Below, in pieces: positions 27,874-37,994 of a stretch of DNA of 64,000 nucleotides. The stretch covers positions 310,001 through 374,000 of the forward strand of contig JAEACG010000001.1 of the NCBI GenBank assembly GCA_016401345.1. Direction: 5' to 3'. A program made the position numbers and the translations under genes. The notes below the pieces were generated by a model, which was not told where the DNA came from, did not search any database, and saw only the letters and a program-made list of their open reading frames with translations. Source of the DNA: Fictibacillus nanhaiensis. GTDB taxonomy: Bacteria; Bacillota; Bacilli; Bacillales; Fictibacillaceae. The stretch's first letter is position 1, and each line of letters begins with the position of its first letter.

Positions 27874-29586
27874 TTATTTCTTAAGTTTGTCCCACTCTTT
27901 TTTCATAAAATCGCTAAGTTCAGAAACTGGCACTTCGAAAGATTCTCCGCTCTTACGAATCTTCACTTCGACGATTCCTTCTGAAGCACGCTTGCCAACC
28001 ATAACACGAATTGGCAATCCGATAAGGTCGCTATCTGTAAATTTCACACCAGCACGTTCAGGGCGGTCATCATATAAGCAATCAAAACCATCGTTCTTGA
28101 TTTGAATATACAATTCATCTGAAAGTGCTGCTTGTTCGGCATTCTTACTGTTGACAGCAATTAAATGAACATCGAACGGGGTTAGTGATAACGGCCAGAT
28201 TAAACCTTTTTCGTCATTGTTTTCTTCAGCTACTGCAGCTAATGTACGAGAGACACCTATCCCGTAACAACCCATAGACATAATCTGATTCTTGCCATTT
28301 TCGTCCAAGTAAGAGGCTTTCATTGGCTCACTGTATACTTTACCAAGTTTGAACACATGACCGACTTCAATTCCTTTTGCAAAAACGATTGTTCCTTTAC
28401 CATCAGGTGACAGATCACCTTCCACAACAAAACGAAGATCAGCTGTTTCATTAAACTCAAAATCTCTATTCGGATTAACATTCGTATAATGGTAGCCTGT
28501 TTCATTTGCGCCACAAACTGCGTTAACCATATAAGGGACTGTTTGATCTGCGATGATTTTAACGTCTTTTGACAAGTTGACCGGTCCGATAGATCCGTGT
28601 TCCGCGTTCAACCATTTTTTTGTTTCTTCCGCTGAAGCTAATTCTACTTCTTTAGCAGAAAGCACATTCTTAAGCTTGATCTCATTAACCTCATGATCTC
28701 CTCGGACTAACACTAATACAGGTTGTTCGTCAGCGATATAAAGCAAAGATTTCATAACTTTTGATGGTGTAACCTTTAATAGCTCTGAAACTTCCTGAAT
28801 TGTTTTTGCTTGTTTTGTTTCTACTTTCTCAAGCTCCATAAGTGTTTCAGGTGAACGTTCCTCACGTATTACAACAGGAGCCATCTCGATGTTCGCTGCA
28901 AAATCTGAATCCGTTGAATACGCGATCAAATCTTCACCGATTTCTGATAAGACCATGAACTCATGATTATCTTTACCACCGATTGCGCCTGAGTCTGCTA
29001 AAACCGCTCGGAAGTTTAGTCCGCAGCGGCTAAAGATAGCGGAGTAGGCATCTTTCATCGCTTCATACGTATCATCTAGACTTTCTTGCTTATCATGGAA
29101 AGAATAGGCATCTTTCATGATGAACTCTCTTCCACGAAGCAAGCCGAAACGTGGACGCTTTTCGTCTCTGAACTTCGTTTGAATTTGATATAGATTCAGA
29201 GGAAGCTTCTTATATGATTTCACTTCATCTCGAACGATACTCGTGATCACTTCTTCATGTGTAGCTCCAAGAGCAAAATCACGCTCGTGTCGGTCCTTTA
29301 GTCTCATTAGTTCAGGACCGTAGCTATACCATCGGCCACTTTCTTGCCAAAGTTCAGCAAGCTGCAGTGCTGGCATCATCATCTCTTGTGAACCAGCACG
29401 ATTCATTTCTTCTCGAACAATATTCTCTACTTTTTGAAGAACCTTTTTCCCCAAAGGTAGAAATGAGTAAATGCCGGCAGCATTCTGACGTATAAAGCCA
29501 GCTCTTAATAAGAGCTGGTGACTTTTCACGTCTGCATCTGCAGGAACTTCTCTTAATGTTGGCATAAACAATTGACTTTGTCTCAT
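27874..29586 (-). CDS. proS: Prolyl-tRNA synthetase, bacterial type with editing domain
   Basis: Charges tRNA-Pro in the cytoplasm. The 570 residues are a class II synthetase: motif 2 region [21 protein letters not shown] near 136-156, the INS editing domain between about 230 and 400, motif 3 [20 protein letters not shown] near 435, and the anticodon-binding domain at the C-terminus. It lies 27 bases after rasP, so there is no room for a T-box leader of its own. A hairpin terminator follows. Length agrees with the B. subtilis enzyme. Confidence 0.97.
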   Translation of the reverse strand: MRQSQLFMPTLREVPADADVKSHQLLLRAGFIRQNAAGIYSFLPLGKKVLQKVENIVREEMNRAGSQEMMMPALQLAELWQESGRWYSYGPELMRLKDRHERDFALGATHEEVITSIVRDEVKSYKKLPLNLYQIQTKFRDEKRPRFGLLRGREFIMKDAYSFHDKQESLDDTYEAMKDAYSAIFSRCGLNFRAVLADSGAIGGKDNHEFMVLSEIGEDLIAYSTDSDFAANIEMAPVVIREERSPETLMELEKVETKQAKTIQEVSELLKVTPSKVMKSLLYIADEQPVLVLVRGDHEVNEIKLKNVLSAKEVELASAEETKKWLNAEHGSIGPVNLSKDVKIIADQTVPYMVNAVCGANETGYHYTNVNPNRDFEFNETADLRFVVEGDLSPDGKGTIVFAKGIEVGHVFKLGKVYSEPMKASYLDENGKNQIMSMGCYGIGVSRTLAAVAEENNDEKGLIWPLSLTPFDVHLIAVNSKNAEQAALSDELYIQIKNDGFDCLYDDRPERAGVKFTDSDLIGLPIRVMVGKRASEGIVEVKIRKSGESFEVPVSELSDFMKKEWDKLKK

Positions 29587-29613
29587 TATCTCTACTCCTC
29601 AAATCATCCCTGA

Positions 29614-30882
29614 TTAACCAAGAAAAATTTTCTGTATATCATTCCATGTTACAACAAGCATCAATAGCATCAAAAAGGCAAATCCGATAAAATGAACCAT
29701 TCCTTCTTTTTGTGGATCGATCGGTTTTCCTCTCAATGCTTCAACACCTAAGAATAAAAGGCGTCCTCCGTCAAGTGCCGGTAAAGGCAACAAGTTAAAG
29801 ATTCCTAAGTTTACACTTAGTATAGCTGCCCACTGAAGTAGCATATAAACACCAGCTTTAGCAGCTTGATCTGTATATTCATAGATTCCAAGCGGCCCCG
29901 AAAGTTGGTCGATTCCATGCTGACCAGTAATAAGCTGTCCGAGACCCGTAAATATAGCTGTTGTCATAAACCATGTTTGTTTAGCTCCATATTCTAATGA
30001 ACCAACAAAAGAGGATTCAGTATATGGATGTGCTCCAATAAATCCTTCGTTCTTATCATCAGCACCTTTGCGAGAGCCAAGCGTAACAGGAACCACTCTT
30101 TCTTCACCATCACGGTTTATCGTAAACATTAACTTTTCGCCAGGATTTTCTTGGATCACGGAAACTAACTCTTTCCAGTCGTCCATCTTTTCGCCCTGAA
30201 CCGCAATAATTTTATCCCCTTTTACTAAACCGGCTTTCTCAGCGCCCGCTCCTTCTTGAAGGGTACCAAGTCTTGATTCATTTGTCGGTATACCTTGCAT
30301 GAGTGAGAATACAACCAAGATCACAAAAGCAAGTAGAAAGTTCATAGCTGGACCAGCAAAGATAGCAAGTGTTCTCTGCATGATCGTCTTTGATCCAAAC
30401 TGTCGATTATAAGGTGCGATTTGCATCTCTTGGTGATCTGCTACAAATAATGCATCTTCTTTAACTTTGTAAGTCGAAGATCCAGAGTCTTCATTTTCAA
30501 AACCTGTTAAATACAATTCGCGTTCTAGATCAGCTTTTTCAATGGTGATCGTCTTTTGAACCGGATACTTATCACGGTGATTTACAACGATCTTCTCCAC
30601 TTCTTCTGCTTGGTTGAAGATCAAACCAACTCTGTGACCTGCCTTAAGTTCAATACCTTCTGGATCTTCTCCAGCCATGCGCACGAACCCTCCAAGTGGT
30701 AAAAGACGGATCGTATAGACTGTTTCCCCTTTCTTGAAGGCAAACACTTTTGGGCCGAATCCAATTGCAAACTCACGACACAAGATGCCTGCACGTTTTG
30801 CTAGCAATAGATGTCCGAGTTCATGAAAGAAAATTAAAGCACCTAAAATGATGATAATGGCTATCACAGTGTTCATTCCCAT
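29614..30882 (-). CDS. rasP: Site-2 intramembrane metalloprotease RasP (RseP family)
   Basis: Membrane zinc protease that in B. subtilis cuts anti-sigma factor RsiW and cell-division and signal-peptide remnants. The 422 residues have an N-terminal membrane helix with the HELGH motif (His20, Glu21, His24), a PDZ domain near 195-270, and a C-terminal membrane helix with NLLPLPALDGGR, where the Asp is the third zinc ligand. Its start overlaps the last base of dxr (TAATG). It follows uppS-cdsA-dxr as in most Bacilli. Confidence 0.96.
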   Translation of the reverse strand: MGMNTVIAIIIILGALIFFHELGHLLLAKRAGILCREFAIGFGPKVFAFKKGETVYTIRLLPLGGFVRMAGEDPEGIELKAGHRVGLIFNQAEEVEKIVVNHRDKYPVQKTITIEKADLERELYLTGFENEDSGSSTYKVKEDALFVADHQEMQIAPYNRQFGSKTIMQRTLAIFAGPAMNFLLAFVILVVFSLMQGIPTNESRLGTLQEGAGAEKAGLVKGDKIIAVQGEKMDDWKELVSVIQENPGEKLMFTINRDGEERVVPVTLGSRKGADDKNEGFIGAHPYTESSFVGSLEYGAKQTWFMTTAIFTGLGQLITGQHGIDQLSGPLGIYEYTDQAAKAGVYMLLQWAAILSVNLGIFNLLPLPALDGGRLLFLGVEALRGKPIDPQKEGMVHFIGFAFLMLLMLVVTWNDIQKIFLG

Positions 30883-32039
30883 TACCTGCCTTTACTAAGT
30901 AGTGACTCCACATATTGACGAGTCCTATTATCTGTTTCTTGTATTGTCTCAAGGTCTGGCGTACTGACATTAGACAACTCTTGCATAGCACGTTCAATCA
31001 TCTCTTCAATCTCAAGAAACGAGATATGACCATTCAAGAATAGCTCAACCGCTTTTTCGTTCGCAGCATTTAAAACCGTCGGCATCAAGCCTCCTGCTTT
31101 TCCTGCTTGAAAAGCAAGTTTTAAACATCTGAACCGGTCGTAATCCATTTCTTGAAAATGTAACTTCCCAACTTCCCATAAGTTTAACCTTTTCCCGTTT
31201 ATTAATTCAAGCCGATCGGGATATGTAAGAGCGTACTGTATCGGCACTCTCATATCTGGTTGTCCCAAATGAGCGATAATGCTTGTATCAACAAACTCTA
31301 CCATAGAGTGTATGATACTTTCCTTATGTAAAATGACGTCTATTTTCGAATAATCAAAGGAAAATAACCAGTGAGCTTCAATAACTTCTAACCCTTTATT
31401 CATCATTGTTGCGGAATCAATCGTGATTTTTGCACCCATAGACCAGTTTGGATGATTTAAAGCTTCCTGCACTGTAACGTTTTTTAATTCTTCACGAGTT
31501 CGGTCTCTAAAACTTCCACCAGAAGCAGTCAATATCAACTTCTCTACACGGTTTGGGTCTTCACCGTTTAAACACTGATAGATCGCTGAATGTTCTGAAT
31601 CGACCGGAAGAATAGGTACGTTGTGTTTTTTCGCTTTTTCCATAACAAGGTGACCTGCTGTCACAAGTGTTTCTTTATTAGCTAAAGCGATCGTTTTTTT
31701 TGCTTCGATTGCTTTTAATGTAGGAAGTAAGCCTACACTACCGATTACTGCGTTCACAACAACCGTTGAATCAGTAGAAACCGCGGCTTCAATCAATCCA
31801 TCCATCCCTGAGACAACTTTTGTTGATGAACTCACCTTAGACCGCAGTACTTTTGCATCTTCTTCGTTTTGAACGGCACAAATTTCAGGCTGGAATTTCT
31901 GTATGATTTTTTCAGCAGCCTCAATATTCTTACCTACAGACATCGAACTTAATTTGAACTTTTGTGGATGAGAGGCGATCACATCTAAGGTCTGAATGCC
32001 GATCGAACCTGTTGCACCAAGTAAACTAACTGATTTCAT
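30882..32039 (-). CDS. dxr: 1-deoxy-D-xylulose 5-phosphate reductoisomerase
   Basis: Second enzyme of the MEP isoprenoid pathway; supplies undecaprenyl phosphate precursors. The 385 residues show the NADPH site [16 protein letters not shown] near 5-20, the metal and substrate region [12 protein letters not shown] near 150, and [14 protein letters not shown] and [14 protein letters not shown] motifs. It lies 16 bases after cdsA and overlaps rasP by one base. Clustering with uppS fits a shared task in lipid-carrier synthesis. Confidence 0.97.
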   Translation of the reverse strand: MKSVSLLGATGSIGIQTLDVIASHPQKFKLSSMSVGKNIEAAEKIIQKFQPEICAVQNEEDAKVLRSKVSSSTKVVSGMDGLIEAAVSTDSTVVVNAVIGSVGLLPTLKAIEAKKTIALANKETLVTAGHLVMEKAKKHNVPILPVDSEHSAIYQCLNGEDPNRVEKLILTASGGSFRDRTREELKNVTVQEALNHPNWSMGAKITIDSATMMNKGLEVIEAHWLFSFDYSKIDVILHKESIIHSMVEFVDTSIIAHLGQPDMRVPIQYALTYPDRLELINGKRLNLWEVGKLHFQEMDYDRFRCLKLAFQAGKAGGLMPTVLNAANEKAVELFLNGHISFLEIEEMIERAMQELSNVSTPDLETIQETDNRTRQYVESLLSKGR

Positions 32040-32055
32040 ACAATACCTCCTAGCG

Positions 32056-32844
32056 TTATCCTATCAAATGAAGCACGTGAAGCAACGGGAATACAAACAA
32101 CGCACTGTCTAGTCTATCTAATATCCCACCATGACCAGGAAGTAAAGTACCAGAATCTTTTACATCGTAGATTCGTTTGAATGCCGATTCTGCCAAGTCA
32201 CCAATCTGACCAAATATGCCTACGACAAGTGAGATAAGTAGAATATTAAATATCGACATATCAACGAAAGAAGTGAAATAGCTGATCACCCCTACAACAA
32301 TACTAAAGAAGATTCCGCCAACTGCACCTTCTATCGTTTTGTTTGGGGAGATAACCGGCCAAAGTTTTCGCTTTCCAATCGATTTCCCAACAAAATATGC
32401 TCCAGAGTCAGTCGCCCAAATCATGAATAGTATCAAGAATAGTAGCTGGACACCGTCCTCTAATATTCTCGTTTCTAGTAAATAGAAAAAGCCAAATCCT
32501 ACATAAATAGAACTAAATAGTACAAAAGAAATATGATTGTAATCTGTATTGTTCTTTTGTATGACCGTTACGACTAGCAGCAGAAGAACTGCAAGTATAA
32601 TGGCATCAGTTTTAGTAAAGGGTTCTAATGAACTCATCCAATCTTCTGGCAATGCCACCAAGACTGCTAAAAGATAGCCGATTCCCCCGACGAAACTTCG
32701 CTCCATCCCTTTCATACGTAATAATTCAAACATGCCAATCCCAGTTAGCAATAGTATTAATAGTGAGAACGGCCAGCTTCCATAAAGGGTAATCCCTATA
32801 AATAAAACGGCTGCGATTACACCTGTTATTATCCGTTGTTTCAT
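32056..32844 (-). CDS. cdsA: Phosphatidate cytidylyltransferase (CDP-diacylglycerol synthase)
   Basis: Makes CDP-diacylglycerol from phosphatidate and CTP, for phospholipid synthesis at the membrane. The 262 residues are mostly hydrophobic with about eight membrane segments. The C-terminal signature [20 protein letters not shown], followed by GGILDRLD, is intact. It starts 13 bases after uppS ends and precedes dxr. Confidence 0.97.
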   Translation of the reverse strand: MKQRIITGVIAAVLFIGITLYGSWPFSLLILLLTGIGMFELLRMKGMERSFVGGIGYLLAVLVALPEDWMSSLEPFTKTDAIILAVLLLLVVTVIQKNNTDYNHISFVLFSSIYVGFGFFYLLETRILEDGVQLLFLILFMIWATDSGAYFVGKSIGKRKLWPVISPNKTIEGAVGGIFFSIVVGVISYFTSFVDMSIFNILLISLVVGIFGQIGDLAESAFKRIYDVKDSGTLLPGHGGILDRLDSALFVFPLLHVLHLIG

Positions 32845-32857
32845 AAGTCCTCCTTAA

Positions 32858-33613
32858 TTAAACACCGCCATACCGCCTGCCTCGTCCGGCAAATTGTGAT
32901 ACAGCTTCTCTTAAATGCTCCTCAGAAAAATCTGGCCATAACACTTCAGTAAACCAAAATTCAGAGTACGCAAGCTGCCATAGCATAAAGTTACTTAATC
33001 GAACTTCACCGCTTGTACGAATCAATAAATCAGGGTCCTTTAGATCATGCGTCATTAAATGCTGCTCGATCATAGAATCATCAATATCTGAAGGCTCTAA
33101 TCTTCCTTGTTTAACTTCAGAAGCCAATGCTTTTACTGCAGCTGTAATCTCATCACGACTGCCATAATTAAGAGCGAAGTTTAAGATTAACCCTGTATTG
33201 TTCTTCGTCTTGTTAATCGCCTCATCTACTGCTTTAACAGTATGAAGGGGCAATAACTCTTTTTTACCCATTATTCGCACTTGTACGTTCTCTTTAATCA
33301 AATCTGGAAGAAAAGTATTTAAAAATTCTCCAGGAAGCTTCATTAAAAAGTCGACTTCTTCACGTGGCCGTTTCCAATTTTCAGTTGAAAACGCATAAAG
33401 GGTCAGCACTTCAATCCCAATCTTATTCGCTTCTTTAACGATTTTCCGAACTGTTTTCATCCCTTCATGATGTCCGGCAATTCGTGGCATCGCGCGTTTC
33501 CTTGCCCACCGACCATTACCATCCATGATAATAGCTACATGTTTAGGGATGTTTTCTTCTTTAAATGTATGATTCTCTGGACTTTTTTTCTTAAAGAAAA
33601 GCTTGTCAAGCAT
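32858..33613 (-). CDS. uppS: Undecaprenyl diphosphate synthase
   Basis: Cis-prenyltransferase that makes the C55 lipid carrier for cell-wall synthesis. The 251 residues contain IIMDGNGRWARKRAMPRIAG near 29, with the catalytic Asp in MDGNGRW, and DLLIRTSGEVRLSNFMLWQL and SEFWFTEVLWPDF near the C-terminus. The ATG start is preceded by a GGAGG-like site. It begins about 115 bases after the frr terminator, so it likely heads the uppS-cdsA-dxr-rasP-proS unit. Confidence 0.97.
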   Translation of the reverse strand: MLDKLFFKKKSPENHTFKEENIPKHVAIIMDGNGRWARKRAMPRIAGHHEGMKTVRKIVKEANKIGIEVLTLYAFSTENWKRPREEVDFLMKLPGEFLNTFLPDLIKENVQVRIMGKKELLPLHTVKAVDEAINKTKNNTGLILNFALNYGSRDEITAAVKALASEVKQGRLEPSDIDDSMIEQHLMTHDLKDPDLLIRTSGEVRLSNFMLWQLAYSEFWFTEVLWPDFSEEHLREAVSQFAGRGRRYGGV

Positions 33614-33678
33614 GTATAAGCCTCCATCTTCTTAGACTTCATAGAATCAACCTCTTTAAGAGATTTTCTCCTAATGCC

Positions 33679-33718
33679 TATCGCCACTTATCAATTTAAA
33701 TCTAGCAAAATGGCGATA
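33679..33718. repeat. Inverted repeat upstream of uppS
   Basis: TATCGCCA (33679-33686) and TGGCGATA (33711-33718) are perfect inverted 8-mers separated by 24 AT-rich bases. They lie between the frr terminator and uppS and could be an operator pair or a leader stem. Confidence 0.5.
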
Positions 33719-33726
33719 TTGTCTAA

Positions 33727-33758
33727 TAAAAAAGCCCCCTTTTATAGAGGGCTTTTTA
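33727..33758 (-). terminator. Intrinsic terminator after frr
   Basis: AAAAGCCCTC..GGGGGCTTTT hairpin followed by TTTTTTATT on the minus strand. Confidence 0.9.
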
Positions 33759-33782
33759 TATTTAATTGTACATGGAAAAGCT

Positions 33783-34340
33783 TTATACTTCCATGATTTC
33801 TTTTTCTTTAGCAGAACTTACAGAATCAGCTTCAGCTGTGTATTTATCAGTAAGCTTTTGAACATCATCGTTATAACGGCGAAGTTCATCTTCTGTAATC
33901 TCAGCTTCTTTTTCAAGTTTCTTCAAATCATCATTCGCATCGCGGCGAACGTTTCTTAAAGCTACTTTCGCTTCTTCAGCAAACTTCTTAACAAGTTTAA
34001 CTAATTCTTTTCTACGCTCTTCTGTTAGAGCTGGAATCGCAATACGAATCACTTGCCCATCGTTAGATGGTGTTAGACCAAGATCAGACTTTAGGATTGC
34101 CTTTTCGATATCTGCCATTGCAGATTTGTCGTAAGGCTGAATAACTAAAAGTCTAGCTTCTGGAGTGGTTACACCTGCTAATTGATTGATTGGTGTTTGA
34201 GTTCCGTAGTAATCAACTTGTACTCGGTCTAATAGAGAAGGATTTGCTCTACCTGCACGAAGTGTTGAATATTCGCGTCTTAGAGCTCCGATTGCTTTTT
34301 GCATCTTTTCTTCTGCTTGAGTTAAAACTTCTTTTGCCAT
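33783..34340 (-). CDS. frr: Ribosome recycling factor
   Basis: Splits post-termination ribosomes together with EF-G. The 185 residues form the tRNA-shaped helical fold; [20 protein letters not shown] near 27 and [33 protein letters not shown] near 110-140 are the conserved segments. Its ATG overlaps the pyrH stop by one base (TAATG), so the two are coupled. A strong terminator follows. Confidence 0.98.
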   Translation of the reverse strand: MAKEVLTQAEEKMQKAIGALRREYSTLRAGRANPSLLDRVQVDYYGTQTPINQLAGVTTPEARLLVIQPYDKSAMADIEKAILKSDLGLTPSNDGQVIRIAIPALTEERRKELVKLVKKFAEEAKVALRNVRRDANDDLKKLEKEAEITEDELRRYNDDVQKLTDKYTAEADSVSSAKEKEIMEV

Positions 34341-35065
34341 TAGTTTCTCCCCCTTATAACGGTTCCAATTTTTTCTCCGGCAACTGCTCGTTTGATGTTT
34401 CCTTCTTCCATGATCGAGAAAACAACTAACGGGATGTCATTGTCCATACATAGTGACGAAGCTGTAGTATCCATTACAGCTAGTCCGTCTTTTAAAAGAT
34501 CAAGATAAGATAATGTCGTATATTTCACTGCATTCTCATCCAACTTCGGATCTGCAGAATACACGCCATCCACGTTGTTCTTAGCCATCAAGATAACTTC
34601 TGCTTCAATTTCTGCTGCTCTTAGTGCTGCTGTCGTATCAGTTGAGAAATACGGGTTACCCGTTCCTGCTGCAAATATGACAACGCGCTTTTTTTCAAGG
34701 TGACGAATGGCTTTTCTTCTGATATAAGGTTCTGCAACCTGACGCATTTCTATTGATGTTTGTACTCTTGTTTGAACCCCGATGTTTTCAAGACTGTCTT
34801 GAAGAGCTAATGAATTCATAACTGTAGCAAGCATGCCCATATAATCTGCTGAGGCACGGTCCATTCCCATCTCACTACCCGTCTTACCGCGCCATAGGTT
34901 TCCGCCGCCTACAACTACAGCAACTTCTACGTCGAGTTCAACGATTTCTTTTACTTGTTCAGCAATTGACTGAACGATTTTTGGATCGATTCCAGAAGTT
35001 TGTTCACCTGCTAATGCTTCTCCGCTTAATTTCAAGACGACTCGTTTATATTTTGAAGTAGTCAT
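34340..35065 (-). CDS. pyrH: Uridylate kinase
   Basis: Phosphorylates UMP to UDP; a hexameric amino-acid-kinase-fold enzyme. The 241 residues start [20 protein letters not shown], with [11 protein letters not shown] near 55 and [21 protein letters not shown] near 145. ATG 35065 has GGAGG 5 bases upstream; a GTG 15 bases earlier is not favoured because it lies ahead of that site. It is separated from tsf by a 344-base gap with a terminator and a dispersed repeat, longer than in B. subtilis. No clear promoter was found for it. Confidence 0.96.
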   Translation of the reverse strand: MTTSKYKRVVLKLSGEALAGEQTSGIDPKIVQSIAEQVKEIVELDVEVAVVVGGGNLWRGKTGSEMGMDRASADYMGMLATVMNSLALQDSLENIGVQTRVQTSIEMRQVAEPYIRRKAIRHLEKKRVVIFAAGTGNPYFSTDTTAALRAAEIEAEVILMAKNNVDGVYSADPKLDENAVKYTTLSYLDLLKDGLAVMDTTASSLCMDNDIPLVVFSIMEEGNIKRAVAGEKIGTVIRGRN

Positions 35066-35155
35066 TTGTCCCTCCATCACCTAAAAAAATGTATTTACCT
35101 GGTTCATTCTTGCTGTTAACTAGTTAATGAAAAGCTCCGTTGCTTTCTAAAAGTG
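35066..35155 (-). other. Gap upstream of pyrH
   Basis: Part of the 344-base tsf-pyrH gap (35066-35409). It contains the pyrH ribosome site, AT-rich sequence and a perfect 12-bp palindrome TTAACTAGTTAA (35116-35127). No gene is seen. Confidence 0.5.
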
Positions 35156-35286
35156 GTTGATTTCCATTTCAGGTGCTCGCTTTCCGGGGGGGCGTGCGGT
35201 GAGCCACCTTGGCACTTTGTGCCCATTAGGTGTCTCACCTGTCCCGCTGATCCCCCAGGAGTCTCGCACCTTATACTCCAATCAAC
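35156..35286. repeat. Structured dispersed repeat of Bacillaceae type between tsf and pyrH
   Basis: A 131-base GC-richer block bounded by GTTGATT (35156-35162) and AATCAAC (35280-35286). Inside are AGGTGCTCGC matched by GCGAGACTCC/GCACCT, GGTGAG matched by CTCACC, and a GGCAC-TTT-GTGCC hairpin, giving a nested clover-like fold. The phrases CAGGTGCTCGCTTTCC, GTCTCACCTGTCCCGCTG and AGGAGTCTCGCACCTT match a repeat I know from many Bacillus-related genomes. A 69-codon open frame within it is not a gene. Confidence 0.75.
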
Positions 35287-35364
35287 TTGCAATGATGTTC
35301 TGTAGAAACTTTTAAAGAAAAACATTTACAAGTATAGCTATTGAAAAACCAAGGTTATTTCTGT

Positions 35365-35400
35365 AAAAAAAGAGGAACACAACGTGCTCCCCTCTTTTTC
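35365..35400 (-). terminator. Intrinsic terminator after tsf
   Basis: AAAAAGAGG..GAGCAC pairs with GTGTTC..CTCTTTTTTT on the minus strand around a short loop. Confidence 0.85.
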
Positions 35401-35409
35401 AAACTGTGC

Positions 35410-36288
35410 TTACTTTTTAACTTGAGACATTACTTCTTCAGCGAAGTTGTCTTCACGCTTTTCAAGACCTTCTCCTACTTCAAAGCGAATGAAGGCTTTA
35501 ACAGTAGCACCTTTGGAAGCTACATATTTACCTACTTTTTGGTCTGGATCTTTAATGAAAGATTGGTCGTTTAAGCAAATATCTTCGAAATATTTACCAA
35601 GACGTCCTTCTACCATTTTAGCTACGATGTTTTCAGGCTTTCCTTCGTTAAGTGCTTGTTCAGTTAACACTTTACGCTCACGTGATACTTCTTCTTCACT
35701 AACTTCGTCACGAGAGATGTATTTAGGGTTTACTGCTGCAACGTGCATAGAAACGTCTTTTGCAACTTCTTCTTCTGTAGTCCCTTCAACAACTGAAAGA
35801 ACTCCAATACGACCACCCATGTGTAGGTATGCGCCGAATGCTGCATTGTCGTCTTTTTTCAAGATTTCGAAACGACGAAGAGTTAGTTTTTCACCGATTT
35901 TTGCAATTGCAGCGTTGATGTAGTCATTTACAGTAGTTCCGTTAAACTCAGAAGCCAATGCATCTTCAACAGAAGCAGGCTCTGTAGCCAACAAGTGGTT
36001 ACCAAGTTCAGCGATTAAGTTTTTGAAGTTTTCGTTTTTTGCAACGAAATCTGTTTCAGAGTTTACTTCAAGGATTACTGCTTTGTTCCCTTCAACGATT
36101 ACAGAAGTTAAACCTTCTGCAGCGATACGGTCAGCTTTCTTAGCAGCTTTCGCGATCCCTTTTTCACGAAGGTAATCAATTGCCGCCTCCATGTTACCAT
36201 CTGTTTCAGTTAATGCTTTCTTACAATCCATCATACCTGCGCCAGTTTTCTCACGCAATTCTTTAACCATTTGTGCTGTAATAGCCAT
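35410..36288 (-). CDS. tsf: Elongation factor Ts
   Basis: Guanine-nucleotide exchange factor for EF-Tu. The 292 residues start [26 protein letters not shown], the conserved N-terminal domain, followed by the core with [17 protein letters not shown] near 80. ATG 36288 follows AAGGAGG; an earlier in-frame reading runs into the rpsB-tsf hairpin and is rejected. It lies after rpsB with a terminator-like hairpin in between, which can set the rpsB/tsf ratio. Confidence 0.97.
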   Translation of the reverse strand: MAITAQMVKELREKTGAGMMDCKKALTETDGNMEAAIDYLREKGIAKAAKKADRIAAEGLTSVIVEGNKAVILEVNSETDFVAKNENFKNLIAELGNHLLATEPASVEDALASEFNGTTVNDYINAAIAKIGEKLTLRRFEILKKDDNAAFGAYLHMGGRIGVLSVVEGTTEEEVAKDVSMHVAAVNPKYISRDEVSEEEVSRERKVLTEQALNEGKPENIVAKMVEGRLGKYFEDICLNDQSFIKDPDQKVGKYVASKGATVKAFIRFEVGEGLEKREDNFAEEVMSQVKK

Positions 36289-36334
36289 GTTTTTTTGCCT
36301 CCTTATGGGATATGTAGTGCTAGTTGTGCTTTTA

Positions 36335-36375
36335 CATAAAAAGGGTGATAAAGGGTCATCCCCTCTACCACCCTT
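36335..36375 (-). terminator. Partial terminator between rpsB and tsf
   Basis: AAGGGTG (minus strand) pairs with CACCCTT, with an inner AGGG/CCCT pair, and is followed by TTTTATG. The short T-tract suggests incomplete termination. Confidence 0.6.
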
Positions 36376-36390
36376 GAGCATTCCATTTAA

Positions 36391-37116
36391 TTAAGCAGTA
36401 GTTTCTTCTTCAGCTGCTTCTGCTACTTCTTCTCCGCCTTGGTTAGCTTCGATGATAGCATCTGCCATCTTACCAGTAAGAAGTTTAACTGCACGAATTG
36501 CATCATCGTTACCAGGGATAACGTGATCAACTTCGTCCGGATCACAGTTCGTATCAACGATAGCAATGATCGGGATGTTTAATTTACGAGCTTCTGCAAT
36601 CGCAATGCGCTCTTTACGAGGGTCAACTACGAATAATGCGTCAGGAAGCTTGTTCATGTCTTTAATTCCGCCTAAGAATTTTTCAAGACGATCCATTTCC
36701 TTTTTAAGAAGAATAACTTCTTTCTTAGGAAGTACTTCAAAAGTACCGTCTTCTTGCATTTTTTCAAGATCTTTTAAGCGGTTGATACGCTTGCGGATTG
36801 TACCGAAGTTTGTTAATGTTCCACCTAACCAACGTTGGTTGATGTAGTACATGTCAGAACGTTCAGCTTCTTCCTTTACTGAATCTTGAGCTTGTTTCTT
36901 AGTTCCTACGAAAAGGATCTTTCCACCATCAGCTGCGATGTTACGCATAACATTGTAGCACTCTTCAACTTTCTTTACTGTCTTTTGAAGATCGATGATG
37001 TAGATACCGTTTCTTTCTGTGAAAATGTAACGAGACATTTTCGGATTCCAACGGCGAGTCTGATGACCAAAGTGTACACCAGCTTCTAACAATTGTTTCA
37101 TTGAAATTACTGCCAT
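36391..37116 (-). CDS. rpsB: 30S ribosomal protein S2
   Basis: The 241-residue S2 protein at the 30S head-body junction. It begins [27 protein letters not shown] and contains [19 protein letters not shown] and [19 protein letters not shown], all family signatures, with an acidic tail typical of Bacilli. Strong GGAGGTG ribosome site. It has its own promoter after swrB, so it is separable from the fla/che operon. Confidence 0.98.
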   Translation of the reverse strand: MAVISMKQLLEAGVHFGHQTRRWNPKMSRYIFTERNGIYIIDLQKTVKKVEECYNVMRNIAADGGKILFVGTKKQAQDSVKEEAERSDMYYINQRWLGGTLTNFGTIRKRINRLKDLEKMQEDGTFEVLPKKEVILLKKEMDRLEKFLGGIKDMNKLPDALFVVDPRKERIAIAEARKLNIPIIAIVDTNCDPDEVDHVIPGNDDAIRAVKLLTGKMADAIIEANQGGEEVAEAAEEETTA

Positions 37117-37230
37117 AATGGCACCTCCTAGGTTTGTTTACCTCCGTTTGTTTCACCTTTGAGCAATAACTGACTTAGTCAGCACCACATTACTCAAATC
37201 CGCAAACGTGTGTGATTAACACCGAGAAAT

Positions 37231-37260
37231 AATATAACATGTTTCGTGCAATTTCTGCAA
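37231..37260 (-). promoter_or_regulatory. Sigma-A promoter of rpsB-tsf
   Basis: TTGCAG (37255-37260), an 18-base spacer and TATATT (37231-37236) on the minus strand. It leaves a leader of about 110 bases with a TGACTAAGTCA palindrome near 37170-37180. Confidence 0.7.
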
Positions 37261-37273
37261 GTCTTTTTGCTTG

Positions 37274-37705
37274 TTATCGATAAAATTTTAAAAGTAACTC
37301 TACTTCGCCTTTACCTCTTTGCAGCATTTTTGCAATTTCTTCAGCATTATATCCTTCTTGAGCTAATATTAATACTTCGTTCGTATCTTTAGATAAGTGA
37401 TCCTCTAGAGAAGTATTGTCAATTTGGGTCTCTTCAGATTCGACTGAAGAAGTCTCATTAATCACTGTCGAATGATATTTCTGCTGTTGCTCTTCTGTGA
37501 ATTTTAAAATCATCTTATGCAAACGTTCATTTTCAAGCTTCATATCTTCTGAGAACAACTCCAGAAGTTCTTCTACCTCTTCACTTATTCTTGTGTCATT
37601 TGAGTCACTCTGCTGCTGTAGTTTTTTGCGCAAATTAATAACAGCATAAAGACAGATTACATTTAATAATAAACTTAGAAAAACTAAGGCGTACATCACA
37701 TTCAT
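37274..37705 (-). CDS. swrB: SwrB-like swarming motility protein
   Basis: A 143-residue single-pass membrane protein: MNVMYALVFLSLLLNVICLY is an N-terminal helix, followed by a coiled-coil region (LRKKLQQQ...ENERLHKMILKFTEEQQQ) and a C-terminal helix-turn-helix-like part, EVLILAQEGYNAEEIAKMLQ. In B. subtilis SwrB promotes assembly of the export gate and raises sigma-D activity. The start is ATG 37705, one base after the preceding stop; earlier in-frame ATGs overlap that gene. It is shorter than the B. subtilis protein and the match rests on architecture and position, so the name is a good but not certain call. Confidence 0.75.
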   Translation of the reverse strand: MNVMYALVFLSLLLNVICLYAVINLRKKLQQQSDSNDTRISEEVEELLELFSEDMKLENERLHKMILKFTEEQQQKYHSTVINETSSVESEETQIDNTSLEDHLSKDTNEVLILAQEGYNAEEIAKMLQRGKGEVELLLKFYR

Positions 37706-37706
37706 C

Positions 37707-37991
37707 CTAACCTGTATAATCAATTTTCTTTCCTTTATAAGGATGACTCTGACTTCTTGAACTCGTCTTTTCTTGCTGGTGATTTGATTGAAACAAGCCT
37801 GCCTCAGCAGCTTCTTTCTGATTGACCCGTTTCGATTCATTCTTGTCTTTCTTACGTATTTCTTCTGTGGTCTGCTGTTGTTGCAGAAGTCCTCTGTTCA
37901 TTAGATCCAGACTTGCTTTTGACGCATCAACTGTTCTTGGAATTGCAACTTGAAGCTCTATTAATTTCAGACTCACAGCATCCACATCCAA
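37707..37991 (-). CDS. Small unknown protein of the fla/che operon
   Basis: A 94-residue protein beginning MDVDAVSLKLIELQVAIPRTVDASKAS, with a predicted N-terminal amphipathic helix and a hydrophilic, Gln/Lys/Ser-rich tail (LQQQQTTEEIRKKDKNES). I do not recognise a named family. The likely start is a TTG 3 bases after the fapA-like stop, without a clear ribosome site, so expression may depend on coupling. Overall layout (between the DUF342 gene and swrB) suggests a motility-related role, which is inference. B. subtilis has no gene at this place. Confidence 0.6.
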   Translation of the reverse strand: MDVDAVSLKLIELQVAIPRTVDASKASLDLMNRGLLQQQQTTEEIRKKDKNESKRVNQKEAAEAGLFQSNHQQEKTSSRSQSHPYKGKKIDYTG

Positions 37992-37994
37992 TTC

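Noticed and set aside
35116-35325. A 69-codon minus-strand open frame between tsf and pyrH
   Set aside because: It lies across the structured dispersed repeat; composition and nested inverted repeats indicate a non-coding element, and there is no fitting ribosome site.
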